Origin: Mucilaginibacter paludis DSM 18603
GTDB lineage: Bacteria > Bacteroidota > Bacteroidia > Sphingobacteriales > Sphingobacteriaceae
DNA length: 64,000 bases
Reading direction: 5' to 3'
Assembly (NCBI RefSeq): GCF_000166195.2
Contig: NZ_CM001403.1
Coordinates: 3,180,432-3,244,431 of the forward strand
Position 1 is the first letter of the stretch; each line of letters begins with the position of its first letter. The notes under the pieces are model-generated. The model saw only the letters and a program-made list of their open reading frames with translations, did not search any database and was not told the origin of the DNA. Below, piece after piece: positions 1 through 8,811 of the stretch. A program made the position numbers and the translations under genes.

Positions 1-888
1 CTTAACCACACTGCCCGAACCATCGTTGCCGCCATTGGTAGCTACAAAAGTTACGGTGTAGGTACCGGCAGTTGTAAACACATACTTATAGCTGCTTAGC
101 TGGTTTAAATAGGTTTTAATGACGGTTGGCACATCCGGGCTTACATTGGTAGCAAACATGGGTTTGGATAGCGCCCAATCTTCCGACACGATTAAACTAC
201 TGGCCGGCGCAAACGCTAAAACAGGATCTGATGTTTGGATAGCCCATTTATTTGCCGGGTTAGCAAAATCAAGCGCCAGCCATGATGCCGTGCCGATGGT
301 AGATACATTCAGCACACTTCCATCGGGCAGGGTATTGGTCAGGTTAAAATTATACACGCGCCATGTCCGTTGCGTGCTGGTGGTTCCGGGTGCTTTATCC
401 CCCCAGTACTTAAACGCAAAATAAATAGGCTTGCCGCTGGCGGCCAGATCTGATATGTTAACCACCCCCGAGCTTGTTTGCGTGCCCACGGCCCCACCGG
501 CCGCTGTTGATAAGGTAAAGCGGCTGGTGATGTCTGTCCAGGTAGCCTTCCTCACGCTGGTGGTATCATACAGGCCGTTAAAATCAGTTGAATACAGCAA
601 ACTCAGGTTGTTGGCCTGCGTGCCGTACAAAACCTGTGTTTTGATTTCAAGGCCCAGTACCCCGGCAACGGTAGTACGATCTTTAAACTTGTATTCCTTA
701 CCTTTTTCACCGGAGTAAAAACTGATGATATCCGGATCGCCCGAAAATTTAAAAGTGACTGTGTCGCCTGCTTTATATTCCGTTTTAGCCGTTTGAACAT
801 CAAATGCAGATAGTTGGATCGCTGATTTTTTGCACGAAAAGATCAGCGGGAGCAGCATTAAGCCTATGATATATTTTACTTTATACAT
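1..888 (-). CDS. DUF5017-type surface lipoprotein, 3' end outside window
   Basis: Open from an ATG at 888 to the left edge of the window without a stop, giving 296 codons of an incomplete protein. The N-terminus is a lipoprotein signal with Cys19 in the context LIFSCKK, so the product is probably anchored in the outer membrane. The following sequence (SAFDVQTAKTEYKAGDTVTF, later SFYSGEKGKEY) matches my memory of DUF5017 proteins that accompany SusC/SusD pairs and are thought to help bind glycan on the cell surface. It starts 27 bp after the SusD stop and is the last visible gene of the minus-strand operon. The ligand is unknown, and the family call is by reading only. Confidence 0.75.
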   Translation of the reverse strand, partial: MYKVKYIIGLMLLPLIFSCKKSAIQLSAFDVQTAKTEYKAGDTVTFKFSGDPDIISFYSGEKGKEYKFKDRTTVAGVLGLEIKTQVLYGTQANNLSLLYSTDFNGLYDTTSVRKATWTDITSRFTLSTAAGGAVGTQTSSGVVNISDLAASGKPIYFAFKYWGDKAPGTTSTQRTWRVYNFNLTNTLPDGSVLNVSTIGTASWLALDFANPANKWAIQTSDPVLAFAPASSLIVSEDWALSKPMFATNVSPDVPTVIKTYLNQLSSYKYVFTTAGTYTVTFVATNGGNDGSGSVVK

Positions 889-915
889 CTCGATATTTTT
901 TAATTGATCTATAAT

Positions 916-2484
916 TTACCAGCCTTTATTTTGTACGATACTGCTATTGAGCGATGTTTCCTTCGACGGGATGGCGAACAAAGTATCACGATTAGATACA
1001 TTGTTGCCCGATACACCTCCATACGTATAGCCAGACGGAGCGGTAGTAGTGATCTCGTTCCCGATGCTCTTCATGGTAGATACAAATATCCCCCAGCGGA
1101 TCAGGTCAAAACGGCGCAAGCCCTCATAACCCAATTCCAGCGCGCGTTCTTTGCGTACGGCTTCCCTGAAGGTATCTTTATCCATGCCCGCAGTTAGGTC
1201 GGCGGCGGTAGCTGTGGATAAGCCCAGGCCAACGCCATAAGCCCGTTCGCGTACCAGGTTAATGGCGTTATAGGCCAGGCTGGTTGCACCGTTCACTTCG
1301 TTTTCGGCTTCGGCATACATCAGCAGCACATCCGCGTAGCGCAATAAAGGAAAATTAATGGCTGATGTATTGGTAAATTTCACCGTAGACGACTCAAACT
1401 CGCGCCTCCATTTGGCATCGCAGCGGTTATAAATTTGCGCAGCGGTGTAGTAAATCAATACAGATGAGGTAGACGAGGTATAGGTATACGGGCCGATGGA
1501 CCAATCGCGACGCAGATCGTTTGTGCCAAACAGGTTGTAATAGCGCTGTGTGGCATGCTTGGCGCCATAACTATAACCCACAGTTGCGTTGCTGGTGCCT
1601 ATGCCGTTAATTACGCCGACACTGCCGCCTTCGTCCTGCGTACCATTCTTGATGCTGAACTCTACCTCCCAGATGCTTTCTTTGGTATCGTAAATGTGCT
1701 GGCACATGTTTTTAAACACCTGCTTATAATCAGGATTTAAGGCATGGGGCGCATCTGTCATTACTTTGCCTGCCCATTTTTTTGCTTCGGCAAAGCGCGA
1801 TGCATCTCGCAATGGCGCACCCGCCATTTTCAGGTTAACCCGGGCCAGGATCCCCCATACTACCGATTTGGTGATCCGGCTGTTATAGGTGTAAGCAGTT
1901 ATCGGGTTCACCAGGTCGGCGGCTTGCTCCATATCGGCTACAATTTGTTGGTAAACGACTTTGTAAGGCGTCCGCGGAACATTGTTTTCGTTAACCGACT
2001 TTGTAGATGCCAGCCTTAAAGGCACATCGCCCCAGTTGCTGGTTAAAATGAAATAAAAATAAGCCCGCAGAAAAAGCGCTTGCCCCTTGGCTACGTTTTT
2101 ATTAGCCTGGGTAAGGGCCGATTTATCAATGTTTTCCAATACCAGGTTGGATAAATTTATGCCCTGGTACAACAATGCCCAACAGGTATTAATTTTGGTA
2201 TCCGATGGATCGTAGTTGTATAAACCAACATCCTGCGTCCACGATGGTAGCGCCACAAAGGCATCATCGGCAACATCCATCTCAAAAAATAAATACCTGC
2301 CATAAGTACCTGTTTTACCCAATATATCATAAATACCGGTAAGCGCGGTGTTGATCTGGTCGTCGGTTTGGTAATAGTTCACCGGCGATAGAAAATCGGT
2401 TGGGGTGGTATTCAAAAATTTTTTACACGAGGTATTGAGCAGTAAACCAGCGCAAGTTAATATGGTGATCAATGTTTTTCTCAT
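916..2484 (-). CDS. RagB/SusD family nutrient-uptake outer-membrane lipoprotein
   Basis: A 522-residue SusD-type lipoprotein with its lipobox Cys at residue 20 (LLLNTSCKKF). The early motif FLNTTPTDFLSPVNYYQTDDQ and the later ALFLRAYFYF and LPLLRYADVLLMYAEAENE segments are the family hallmarks: helical TPR-like repeats and the C-terminal SusD domain. The C-terminal part carries KERALELGYEGLRRFDLIRWG, typical of RagB/SusD. SusD proteins cap the SusC barrel and bind the glycan at the cell surface. The gene follows susC by 17 bp and precedes the DUF5017 gene by 27 bp, so the three are almost certainly co-transcribed. The substrate cannot be read from the sequence. Confidence 0.95.
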   Translation of the reverse strand: MRKTLITILTCAGLLLNTSCKKFLNTTPTDFLSPVNYYQTDDQINTALTGIYDILGKTGTYGRYLFFEMDVADDAFVALPSWTQDVGLYNYDPSDTKINTCWALLYQGINLSNLVLENIDKSALTQANKNVAKGQALFLRAYFYFILTSNWGDVPLRLASTKSVNENNVPRTPYKVVYQQIVADMEQAADLVNPITAYTYNSRITKSVVWGILARVNLKMAGAPLRDASRFAEAKKWAGKVMTDAPHALNPDYKQVFKNMCQHIYDTKESIWEVEFSIKNGTQDEGGSVGVINGIGTSNATVGYSYGAKHATQRYYNLFGTNDLRRDWSIGPYTYTSSTSSVLIYYTAAQIYNRCDAKWRREFESSTVKFTNTSAINFPLLRYADVLLMYAEAENEVNGATSLAYNAINLVRERAYGVGLGLSTATAADLTAGMDKDTFREAVRKERALELGYEGLRRFDLIRWGIFVSTMKSIGNEITTTAPSGYTYGGVSGNNVSNRDTLFAIPSKETSLNSSIVQNKGW

Positions 2485-2501
2485 TGTGTTATTTTTAAAG
2501 G

Positions 2502-5500
2502 TTAAAAGGTGGTGTTTATACCTAATACAATGGTGCGCGCCCGCGGATAGGCGGAATAATCGAACCCGGGCGTTAAGGCCGAATTACGTACCGATACCTC
2601 CGGGTCATACCCGCTATATTTAGTCCAGGTGTACAGATTTTGAGCGGTGATGTATGCCCTGAACGATTTCAATTTTAACTTGCCGGCAAATTTGCCAGGC
2701 AGGGTATAGCCCAGCGACACAGTTTTTAATCTTAAAAAAGAGCCATCCTCTATAATACGGGTTGAATAAGCTTTCAACACCTGCCCTTTAACCGCCGGAA
2801 TATCCGATGTAGGGTTGTTCGGCGTCCAGCGGTTAGCATACGACGCGAACTGGTTGGTATTGTATATCGAGCCACTTTCCATAGCCAGCCTGTTGGCGTT
2901 AATGATATCATTACCGTACGACCATTGCATGAAAACGCCTAAGTCGAAACTTCGATAAGTGAAGTTATTAGAGAAGCCCCCCACGTGCACAGGGTAGGGG
3001 TGGCCGATGGCCACCTTATCTTTTTCGTCAATCACCAGGTCGCCGTTTAAATCACGATACTTGGCATCGCCCGGTTGTACATTGGCCCTGATCTCGCCGT
3101 TGGCCGTAATATTTGATTTTAAGGTATAGGTGTTACCGGTTTTAATAAAATCATCATACTTATAGGTGCCATCATAAATTAACCCATAAAACTGCGCAAT
3201 GGGCTGCCCCACCTTGGCCACATAACCGGGGATGTTTACCCAATCATCGCCCCAATATTGGGATGATGTCATGTAGTTTTGATTATCTGCCAGGGCCAGT
3301 ACTTTATTCCTGTTAAACGAGATATTAAAACTGGCATCCCATGAAAAATTTTTCGTTTTAACCGGAGTCCCCGAAAGGGTAAACTCCAAGCCCTGGTTTT
3401 GCACTTTACCTATATTTTGGTAAGCGCTGCTATAACCGGTGCTTGGCGCCAGGTCGCGGTTCAGCAATAAATTGTCGGTTATTTTGCGATAGGCATCAAA
3501 TGTAAATAGCAGGCGGTCCTTAAAAAAGCCCAGGTCGAGGCCGATGTCGGTTTGTGCCGTGGTTTCCCATTTCAAATCGCTGTTACCTAAACTGCTCGCA
3601 TATACACCCGGAACAGTAGCATTGCCAAACGAGTAGCCCGAGGTTGAGCTCAGGTTTAAGCTGGCATAGGGTGCAAAATTACCGATCTGGTTATTACCTG
3701 TTACCCCGTACGAAGTTCTTAATTTACCGGTTGAGAGGAAACTCATGCTCCTGGCAAATTTTTCTTCATCAAATTTCCAGGCAAAAGCGCCCGAAGGGAA
3801 AAAGCCCCAGCGATGACTATTTAAAAACCGCGATGAGCCCTCCTCTCGGCCGGTAGCGGTAAACAGATACCTGCCTTTATAATTATAGTTTAACCTGCCA
3901 AAAAATGAGGTTTGGGTATAGTTTGAGGTAATGGAAGTAATGGAGTTGGGCGTACCTTCGTCGAGGCCGCTCAGTCCCAAACTTTCGTTGGGTAACAATA
4001 CGGCGTAGCCGCCGAATATATTGGTTTTTCCACTCTCGGCTGTAAAGCCGGCTACGGCGTTAATTAAATGATCTTTAGTAAAACGCTTGATATAAGTTAA
4101 AGTATTGGCCGTTTGCCACACGCTGGAATTGGTATAGGTTTCGCCGCCGCTAACTTTGTAGTTTCCGCTCGATCCTACCCTGGACAAGGCCCCGTTAAAA
4201 ACATCGTCTTCGCGGCTACCGTTGCTGATACCTCCGGTTAACTTCAGCTTAAGCTCTTTTGTAAAGGCATATTCCGCATAGCCGTTAGCAATCAGATTGG
4301 TGCCGGTATTTCTGCGCAGCTCGTTTTGTGCCGAGAGTACCGGGTTGAACCTGAAATCGGTAGTTGGGTCAACGGTGGGGTCGCGGGGCAAATTCAGCAG
4401 ATCGTCTGAACCGCTTAGCGCTACCGGGCGATAGGCCCAAACATTATATAATAAGGTAAGGGTGTTAGTGCTTGATGATGCCGATGTTGGCGTTCCATAA
4501 TTATCTACGTAAGCGTAAGTGGCATTAAGGCCAACCTTCAATTTATCCGACTCCTCCTGATCTATGGTAAAGCGGCCCTGGTTGCGTTTAAACGCACTAT
4601 TGATGATGATGCCCTGCTGATCGACCGTTGATAGCGAAATGCTGTACCGGGTTTTATCGTTGCCGCCGCTGAGTGATAAATTGTGGTTTTGCATCGGAGC
4701 TACTCTTGTTACCTGGTCTTCCCAGTTAATTCCGGCTACATCCTTGTAGCTATCCAGTGTACGGGCGCCATTTTGCAGGAATAAAGAATTGGTGGTAATG
4801 GGATCAATTTCGTACTGCAGCTTTACAAATTCATAAGGGCTTAATAATTGCTGGCGCTTTTTATTTTCCTGCCAGCCATAATAACCGTTATAGGCAATAA
4901 CAGGGGCACCCAGCTTGCCGCGCTTGGTTGTAACAATGATAACGCCGTTGGCCCCCCTGGCGCCATAAATGGCAGTTGAAGAAGCATCCTTTAAAACATC
5001 GATAGATTCGATATCGTTAGGGTCGAGGGTATTCAAAGGATTGACGGCGCTGTTGGTAGGATTCTCAAACGGAAAGCCATCGATCACAAACAAGGGATAA
5101 TTATTCTGGGTAATGGAGTTATAACCACGGATCACGATATTCACTGCCGATCCGGGTTGCCCTTCAAATGAGTTTACCTGCACGCCGGCTACCCGCCCGG
5201 CCAATGCCTCATCAAACGATTTTACCGGAGCCTTTTGTAAATCGTTTATGCTTACGCTGCTTACCGAGCCGGTAAGGTCTTTACGCTGCACCGAACCGTA
5301 GCCAATAACCACCACCTCGTTCATCTGGGTCGACGATTGTTGCATCACTACTTTGATGGGGGTGCTGCCGCTAACGCTAACCTCCTTCGTGGTAAAGCCT
5401 ACAATACTAAAAACCAATACCGCTGGCTTGCCGGTAGCCGCGGCTATGTTAAAGCGTCCGTCGGCATCGGTATTGGTGGCATTGGCGTTACCTATTTTAA

Positions 5501-5657
5501 ATTTTACGGTTACACCGGCTAAGGGCTCACCGTTACCGTCAGTAACGGTTCCTCTAAAAATGGTGTTCTGGGCCACGGCGCTCCAACAACACAATGTTAA
5601 AAGCATGGCAAACAATAAACTTGCCCTTTTTCGATTTTTAGTAATTAATTTTTGCAT
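2502..5657 (-). CDS. SusC/RagA family TonB-linked outer-membrane transporter
   Basis: A 1051-residue protein with a signal peptide ending near AVAQ at about residue 30. A carboxypeptidase-regulatory-like domain follows (about 33-110: FRGTVTDGNGEPLAGVTVKF), then the TonB box region (MNEVVVIGYGSVQRKDLTGS), a plug domain (about 120-235, with NDIESIDVLKDASSTAIYGA and RGANGVIIVTTKRGK) and a 22-stranded barrel to the C-terminus, ending in the aromatic GINTTF. The length is normal for SusC. It imports oligosaccharides across the outer membrane using TonB energy, paired with the SusD gene 17 bp downstream. The upstream neighbour is an FAD oxidoreductase 35 bp away, which suggests a single operon starting at 8589. 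Confidence 0.97.
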   Translation of the reverse strand: MQKLITKNRKRASLLFAMLLTLCCWSAVAQNTIFRGTVTDGNGEPLAGVTVKFKIGNANATNTDADGRFNIAAATGKPAVLVFSIVGFTTKEVSVSGSTPIKVVMQQSSTQMNEVVVIGYGSVQRKDLTGSVSSVSINDLQKAPVKSFDEALAGRVAGVQVNSFEGQPGSAVNIVIRGYNSITQNNYPLFVIDGFPFENPTNSAVNPLNTLDPNDIESIDVLKDASSTAIYGARGANGVIIVTTKRGKLGAPVIAYNGYYGWQENKKRQQLLSPYEFVKLQYEIDPITTNSLFLQNGARTLDSYKDVAGINWEDQVTRVAPMQNHNLSLSGGNDKTRYSISLSTVDQQGIIINSAFKRNQGRFTIDQEESDKLKVGLNATYAYVDNYGTPTSASSSTNTLTLLYNVWAYRPVALSGSDDLLNLPRDPTVDPTTDFRFNPVLSAQNELRRNTGTNLIANGYAEYAFTKELKLKLTGGISNGSREDDVFNGALSRVGSSGNYKVSGGETYTNSSVWQTANTLTYIKRFTKDHLINAVAGFTAESGKTNIFGGYAVLLPNESLGLSGLDEGTPNSITSITSNYTQTSFFGRLNYNYKGRYLFTATGREEGSSRFLNSHRWGFFPSGAFAWKFDEEKFARSMSFLSTGKLRTSYGVTGNNQIGNFAPYASLNLSSTSGYSFGNATVPGVYASSLGNSDLKWETTAQTDIGLDLGFFKDRLLFTFDAYRKITDNLLLNRDLAPSTGYSSAYQNIGKVQNQGLEFTLSGTPVKTKNFSWDASFNISFNRNKVLALADNQNYMTSSQYWGDDWVNIPGYVAKVGQPIAQFYGLIYDGTYKYDDFIKTGNTYTLKSNITANGEIRANVQPGDAKYRDLNGDLVIDEKDKVAIGHPYPVHVGGFSNNFTYRSFDLGVFMQWSYGNDIINANRLAMESGSIYNTNQFASYANRWTPNNPTSDIPAVKGQVLKAYSTRIIEDGSFLRLKTVSLGYTLPGKFAGKLKLKSFRAYITAQNLYTWTKYSGYDPEVSVRNSALTPGFDYSAYPRARTIVLGINTTF

Positions 5658-5692
5658 AGCATACCATTAGGGGTTAAAATTTCTGTTAATTA

Positions 5693-7561
5693 TTAGTGTG
5701 TGGTTTTTACAATCCCATCAAAGCCGATGGGGATATCAAAGGGCTTCAGTAAAGTATCAATCAATACGGCAACCATTCGTCGGCTCAGTACAGTTTGGCC
5801 GGTTAATTCCTGGTTAATGGCGGCGCCGGCCAAAATGCGGTTCATTTGCAAAAGCGTAGTGCCGGGTTTCAGCTTAGCGAATAATTTCACCATAAAAGCC
5901 CCGGTTACCAAATTGCCGGAAGGGAACAAGTCGTCCAGATTGGTATAATACATCTTCAGCCCGGTAACCAGGTCATATTCGTTGATGTTTAGTTCCGGGT
6001 AAAACCAGGTTTGGTTGGCCCATTTATAAGGCAGGCCGGTGCCTTTGAGGATGCCGGTGGCACCTATGCGCTGCAAGGCCTCAAAGTTTGGGTCCTCGGG
6101 CTTTACATCAATAAAGGGCATCAAATAAGCCTTGGAATCAAGTAGTGCCTGCTGTACATCGCGGATATTAGCCTGCGCGGGTTGAATGTTGTTTTTAATG
6201 CATACAGCGGCCAACGCACCGGCGGCCTGCCCTATGGTAAGCACTACCGGCTGCAACCGGCTGGTGCCATTTACAATATTGGTTACGCTGATGCTTTTTT
6301 CGGCAACGATAAGCCCATCCACCTGCTGCGGAATTAACGCGCCTAAGGGTATGTTGTATGCGGGTACCTTAATGCGTACAAAATCAATGGCCGGAGCCGA
6401 TGGATTTTTTAAGTGATGGTGGTCTACCGGGTAATCGCCCACGGCTATACCAGTACGGTAAAGTGCCGTTTTTTGATCGTAGGGTTTAGCAATATCATTT
6501 AAGGTAAGCTTTACCAAACCGTTCATCCTTCGTGCTTCACGGTGATAGGGCAACATCGGCAGGTGGTCGGCAGTGGGATATTCATCATCGGCTATGCCCA
6601 GGTTTTTATAACCCAGCGCCGTTTGGATATAGTAAATAAATTTCAGCGCATGTAATTTAGCCTCCTTCAGTAAAACCTCCCGCTCCTCAGGTGTTTTCTC
6701 TATTAGGTTCAGATAAATATCGTTGCCGCATTTGGGCCAATTGATCATGTATTTGTTATTGGGCAAGCGGCCATATTGCAGCATCTGGTAGCAATTGTTA
6801 TCCGCAGGCGCGGTTACCGAGGGATCGGATACATCGCAGCTGCATTTAAATTCATCGGGGTTATAATTGGCTGGTTTTTTTATCGTTTTATCCGCGCCCT
6901 TGCCGTAATCTTTCAGGGTGATCACAAAGGTCATGTCCTGGACAATATCATTCGCTTTTTCCGGGGCCATCGCTTCGCCAGTAGTATAGCGGCTATCCAT
7001 CCCCACATCATATTTTACTCCGGCAGCGGCCATCACATCGCCAAGCTCGGTGGCGTCTATCAGCAGCCTGGCGTTTATCAGACTGGTTTTACCGGCTTTC
7101 TTCACGGCCACCTGCCAGCCTCCATCAATTTTTTTTACTGATTGCCATACCGTTTTATACCAAATGGTAAGATTGTTATTTACCGCGAGCTGCTTTAATA
7201 TTTTATTACCTACCGACGGCTCAAACAAAGTATTACTCACCCAGCCGGTTTCCACGGCTGCGGCCCCGCCGTAATAATCGCGTAGTTTTTGGCGAAACTC
7301 CGCCCACAAACCCGATGGAAGATTATTGTCGCCATCAATAGCACTTACACCCGCCGATGTGAGCATGCCACCCAGCCATTCGGTTTCTTCTACCAGCAAG
7401 GTTTTAACCCCCATTCGCGATGCTTGAATAGCCGCGGTAGTGCCGCTTGCTCCTCCACCGATGATCAGCACGTCTGTTTGTATCGTTTTAGATTGCGCCG
7501 CCGCCTGGGTGAAGCAAAAAAACGCAAGTAAAAACAGAAATATTTTAGGATTTGTTATCAT
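5693..7561 (-). CDS. secreted FAD-dependent oxidoreductase (FAD_oxidored family)
   Basis: A 622-residue protein with a signal peptide (cleavage near AAAQ, residue 23) followed by a dinucleotide-binding motif VLIIGGGASG at 31-40 and an acidic end to the second strand (TLLVEE). The second FAD motif ARLLIDATELGDVMAAAGV and the later SISVTNIVNGTSRLQPVV and IGQAAGALAA segments match the FAD_oxidored family, often listed as putative xanthan lyase in Bacteroidota. The last 130 residues form a separate domain beginning around FEALQRIGATGILKGTGLP. The gene lies between the phosphodiester glycosidase (14 bp) and susC (35 bp), so it probably acts on a sugar or glycoside in the periplasm. The reaction is not determined. 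Confidence 0.88.
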   Translation of the reverse strand: MITNPKIFLFLLAFFCFTQAAAQSKTIQTDVLIIGGGASGTTAAIQASRMGVKTLLVEETEWLGGMLTSAGVSAIDGDNNLPSGLWAEFRQKLRDYYGGAAAVETGWVSNTLFEPSVGNKILKQLAVNNNLTIWYKTVWQSVKKIDGGWQVAVKKAGKTSLINARLLIDATELGDVMAAAGVKYDVGMDSRYTTGEAMAPEKANDIVQDMTFVITLKDYGKGADKTIKKPANYNPDEFKCSCDVSDPSVTAPADNNCYQMLQYGRLPNNKYMINWPKCGNDIYLNLIEKTPEEREVLLKEAKLHALKFIYYIQTALGYKNLGIADDEYPTADHLPMLPYHREARRMNGLVKLTLNDIAKPYDQKTALYRTGIAVGDYPVDHHHLKNPSAPAIDFVRIKVPAYNIPLGALIPQQVDGLIVAEKSISVTNIVNGTSRLQPVVLTIGQAAGALAAVCIKNNIQPAQANIRDVQQALLDSKAYLMPFIDVKPEDPNFEALQRIGATGILKGTGLPYKWANQTWFYPELNINEYDLVTGLKMYYTNLDDLFPSGNLVTGAFMVKLFAKLKPGTTLLQMNRILAGAAINQELTGQTVLSRRMVAVLIDTLLKPFDIPIGFDGIVKTTH

Positions 7562-7575
7562 ATCAACCTGTTGTG

Positions 7576-8589
7576 CTATTTACTTTTAATCATTACAGCC
7601 GTCATTACACCGCGCTCGGCACCATCAGATGGCTTTACAGTGGCCTTGCCATTAACAACCAATGATGTAGAGCCGCCACCATCTAAATTGAGCGCCCCTA
7701 TACAGCCCATCTCTTTCATTAAGGCGGCAAGCTCCGGTAAGGTAAGCCCAACAATTCCGCCGGTATCGCCACCCTCAACAGCCAGCACAATAATTTTATT
7801 ACCGGAAGTAAAACCTATGGCCGACCGCGCCCTGGGCGAATTATTATCAATCACAATCAGTTCTTCGGTGTCGGTAATTCTAATCGTGTTATCCTTAATT
7901 AATACCGGCGAACCGCCAATGGCGCTCACGGCATTCCATACCCAACCATTGGCCGGGAATGTGGCCGTAGGAACAGGCTGCGGGGATATATCCTGCGAGT
8001 TAGGGCTTGGCGATGGATAGCTATATAAAATATTATTTATCCCAACGGCGTATACCCAACCAACGCCCGCTACATGATCGGCTGATAAGCCGAAAGCGCC
8101 CCTCGTGGGATAATAAGGTACCTGGTTGCCCTGGTAACTCCGGTTTAATGATTTAATATTTTGAGAGGCTACGGCACCGTTATACATGCACAGGCTGTAA
8201 GAAACACCGGTGCCAAAAAAGCCCCCGTTAATACAGGCATATTTACTGCCGGGCTCATCCTTAAAAAAATTACTGACCGTTTTATTTGCAGCGGAGTACA
8301 AAGGCTTAAATTCTACTTTAGCCGGATCGGCCACAATACAATATGCGTTGATGGGCCTGTTTTGAAAAGGGGCCGTTGTTTTATAAACCTGTACCCCGGT
8401 AGGCAAACCATCCATCAGCTCTGTGGCCTTAACCCAATAGGCAGGCAGCTTTACAAGCGGCGTGGTATCGACAACGATAACTACAGGATCGGGATACAAC
8501 TTAACCTGCGAATTATCTTTCGCACATGACAGTAATAGCAAACAAACAATTGCTGAACTATAAAGTATACTTTGTAGATATTTCGCCAT
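7576..8589 (-). CDS. phosphodiester glycosidase (NAGPA-domain) lipoprotein
   Basis: A 337-residue lipoprotein with Cys22 in LLLLSCAKD. From about residue 90 it shows the NAGPA/DUF2233 fold: YACINGGFFGTG, then ARSAIGFTSGNKIIVLAVEG, and near the end the conserved ALNLDGGGSTSLVVNGK. This family includes the mammalian uncovering enzyme that removes GlcNAc from a GlcNAc-1-phospho-6-mannose diester, and bacterial members that cleave sugar phosphodiesters. It is the first gene of the minus-strand operon and is divergent from the ROK regulator across a 222-bp gap. Its presence beside SusC/SusD suggests that the imported glycan carries a phosphodiester-linked sugar; that is inference. Confidence 0.88.
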   Translation of the reverse strand: MAKYLQSILYSSAIVCLLLLSCAKDNSQVKLYPDPVVIVVDTTPLVKLPAYWVKATELMDGLPTGVQVYKTTAPFQNRPINAYCIVADPAKVEFKPLYSAANKTVSNFFKDEPGSKYACINGGFFGTGVSYSLCMYNGAVASQNIKSLNRSYQGNQVPYYPTRGAFGLSADHVAGVGWVYAVGINNILYSYPSPSPNSQDISPQPVPTATFPANGWVWNAVSAIGGSPVLIKDNTIRITDTEELIVIDNNSPRARSAIGFTSGNKIIVLAVEGGDTGGIVGLTLPELAALMKEMGCIGALNLDGGGSTSLVVNGKATVKPSDGAERGVMTAVMIKSK

Positions 8590-8726
8590 GCCTTACTTCT
8601 TAATTTTACATAAAGTAAATATAAAACTTTTTAAATAAATTTAAAAACTAATATTAAAAAAATGTAAAATAATTTTAACTTAATCAAACAGAGCCTCAAC
8701 ACGCTCATTATATTATTATTAAAGCC

Positions 8727-8780
8727 TACTTTTGCAGTATAAGCGGTTGCTTTTTATAGCGCCGCTAACTTTTGCTTATA
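8727..8780 (+). promoter_or_regulatory. -7 box and structured leader of the ROK regulator gene
   Basis: TACTTTTG at 8727-8734 fits the Bacteroidota -7 consensus TAnnTTTG, although I see no clear TTG at -33. Just downstream a nested inverted repeat could form a hairpin: outer arms TATAAGC (8738-8744) and GCTTATA (8774-8780), inner arms AGCGG (8742-8746) and CCGCT (8762-8766). Transcription would start about here, 70-75 bp before the ATG, so the element may be an operator or a leader structure in the divergent control region. Confidence 0.5.
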
Positions 8781-8811
8781 TTTAACTAACTGTAACACAT
8801 AAAATTTATTA

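Noticed and set aside
5353..5670. Long plus-strand ORFs over the first susC gene
   Set aside because: They are opposite-strand shadows of a well-supported SusC frame with no promoter or family likeness.
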